From positions 1 through 16,548 of the forward strand of contig JALLAZ010000365.1 in the NCBI GenBank assembly GCA_036939755.1: a DNA stretch of 16,548 nt, in the 5' to 3' direction. Of the stretch, positions 16,539-16,548 are shown piece by piece. The position numbers and the translations under genes were made by a program. This stretch comes from Stephanodiscus triporus. Taxonomy: Eukaryota > Bacillariophyta > Thalassiosirophyceae > Thalassiosirales > Thalassiosiraceae. Position 1 is the stretch's first letter, and every line of letters starts with the position of its first letter. The notes under the pieces are model-generated. The model saw only the letters and a program-made list of their open reading frames with translations. It had not been told where the DNA came from and did not search any database.

Positions 16539-16548
16539 ACAGTCGTTG
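15845..16548 (+). CDS. CHMP1: ESCRT-III subunit CHMP1/Vps46 (Did2), 5' part, three exons, truncated by window end
   Basis: CHMP1/Did2 is an ESCRT-III-associated protein that recruits the Vps4 ATPase and LIP5/Vta1 in multivesicular-body sorting. The join is 15845..15991, 16232..16300 and 16543..16548, both introns in phase 0. The spliced N-terminus contains LEEELINLRMTSKQMQRASK, then KCEKNEKEAVVKVKK, joined to AILQGNSEGARICAQDAIREKNQ. This follows plant CHMP1, which has L-K-F-T-S-K, RKCEKEEKAEKLKVKKAI and GARIYAENAIRK at the same spacing. This is the basic first helix and start of the second helix of the ESCRT-III core; the acidic C-terminus and MIM motif lie beyond the window. Met at 15845 opens the frame; Met at 15869 (MGNSVS) is an alternative that matches the plant MGN start and would allow N-myristoylation. 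The family call is secure. Confidence 0.9.
15992..16231 (+). other. CHMP1 intron 1 (GT-AG)
   Basis: GTAAGTGCG follows the Lys-Lys codons of VKVKK, and AACTTCAG precedes GCG ATT CTA. The phase-0, 240-base intron is fixed by continuity of the CHMP1 sequence across it (KVKK-AILQGN). It holds a (TCG)n tract at 16024-16042 and a CCCTCC pyrimidine run (16089-16110). Confidence 0.9.
16301..16542 (+). other. CHMP1 intron 2, apparent GC-AG intron with a CAA-repeat 3' end
   Basis: The conserved segment AIREKNQ ends exactly at CAG (16298-16300), followed by GCGAGT, a good match to the GC-donor consensus CAG|GCAAGT. Reading on without splicing hits TGA after three residues (ASF). The next usable acceptor is the AG at 16541-16542, after a (CAA)n run; splicing gives REKNQ-SL in phase 0, fitting the hydrophobic position expected in CHMP1. 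A palindrome lies at 16356-16378. Only six bases of the next exon are visible. Confidence 0.6.
16356..16378. repeat. 10-bp-arm AT-rich inverted repeat in CHMP1 intron 2
   Basis: ATTATGATAT (16356-16365) and ATATCATAAT (16369-16378) are exact reverse complements separated by AAT. In RNA this would form a hairpin between the GC donor and the acceptor. Confidence 0.8.

Noticed and set aside
1..16548. tRNA, rRNA or other structured RNA genes
   Set aside because: By eye I found no cloverleaf-like arm set or rRNA core on either strand; a tRNAscan or Rfam search could overturn this.

Overview
The window looks like nuclear DNA of a protist, most probably a diatom or related stramenopile. I infer this from compact, mostly intronless genes with runs of Asp, Ser, Gly and Asn codons built from GAC/TCG-type triplets, single-exon type II Golgi glycosyltransferases, and spliceosomal introns in two genes. 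The standard genetic code fits every host gene. No organism-specific marker is present, so the assignment stays an inference.

Layout. (1) 1-3610: the 3' part of an AT-rich, mobile-element-like gene that runs in from the left. It encodes a protein with a ubiquitin-specific-protease (USP/UCH)-like domain split by a Ulp1/SENP-type (C48) cysteine protease. It has two introns, and an in-frame TGA interrupts it at 983-985. The two introns are copies of one sequence in opposite orientation, which suggests an introner-like intron-generating element. (2) 3611-4391: a non-coding tail with a 20-22 bp tandem array flanked by a 17-bp direct repeat, probably the sub-terminal end of the element, then a palindrome just before the next gene. 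(3) 4392-5918 (+): a type II membrane protein with a FUT8/NodZ-like (GT23-type) fucosyltransferase domain. (4) 6046-7731 (-): a type II membrane protein with a GT92 domain, convergent with the previous gene. (5) 8432-9070 (+): RER1, the Golgi-to-ER retrieval receptor, sharing a divergent upstream region with the GT92 gene. (6) 9558-11771 (+): an unassigned TPR-like protein with a low-complexity N-terminus. (7) 11772-12874: about 1.1 kb with no gene I can support. (8) 12875-15433 (-): a long protein with a disordered cytosolic half, one membrane span and a calcineurin-like phosphoesterase domain whose metal-binding motifs look degraded. (9) 15845-16548 (+): the start of an ESCRT-III CHMP1/Vps46 gene with two introns, the second apparently of the GC-AG class. 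The third exon runs off the window.

The host genes are mostly endomembrane proteins (two Golgi-type glycosyltransferases, RER1, a membrane-anchored phosphoesterase-like protein and an ESCRT-III subunit). Each has its own promoter region, so I see no operon-like unit. The left 3.6 kb differs sharply in base composition and in lacking triplet-repeat tracts, which supports a mobile origin. The observations most worth follow-up are the inverted intron pair, the nested USP/Ulp1 layout, the degenerate phosphoesterase and the GC-AG intron.
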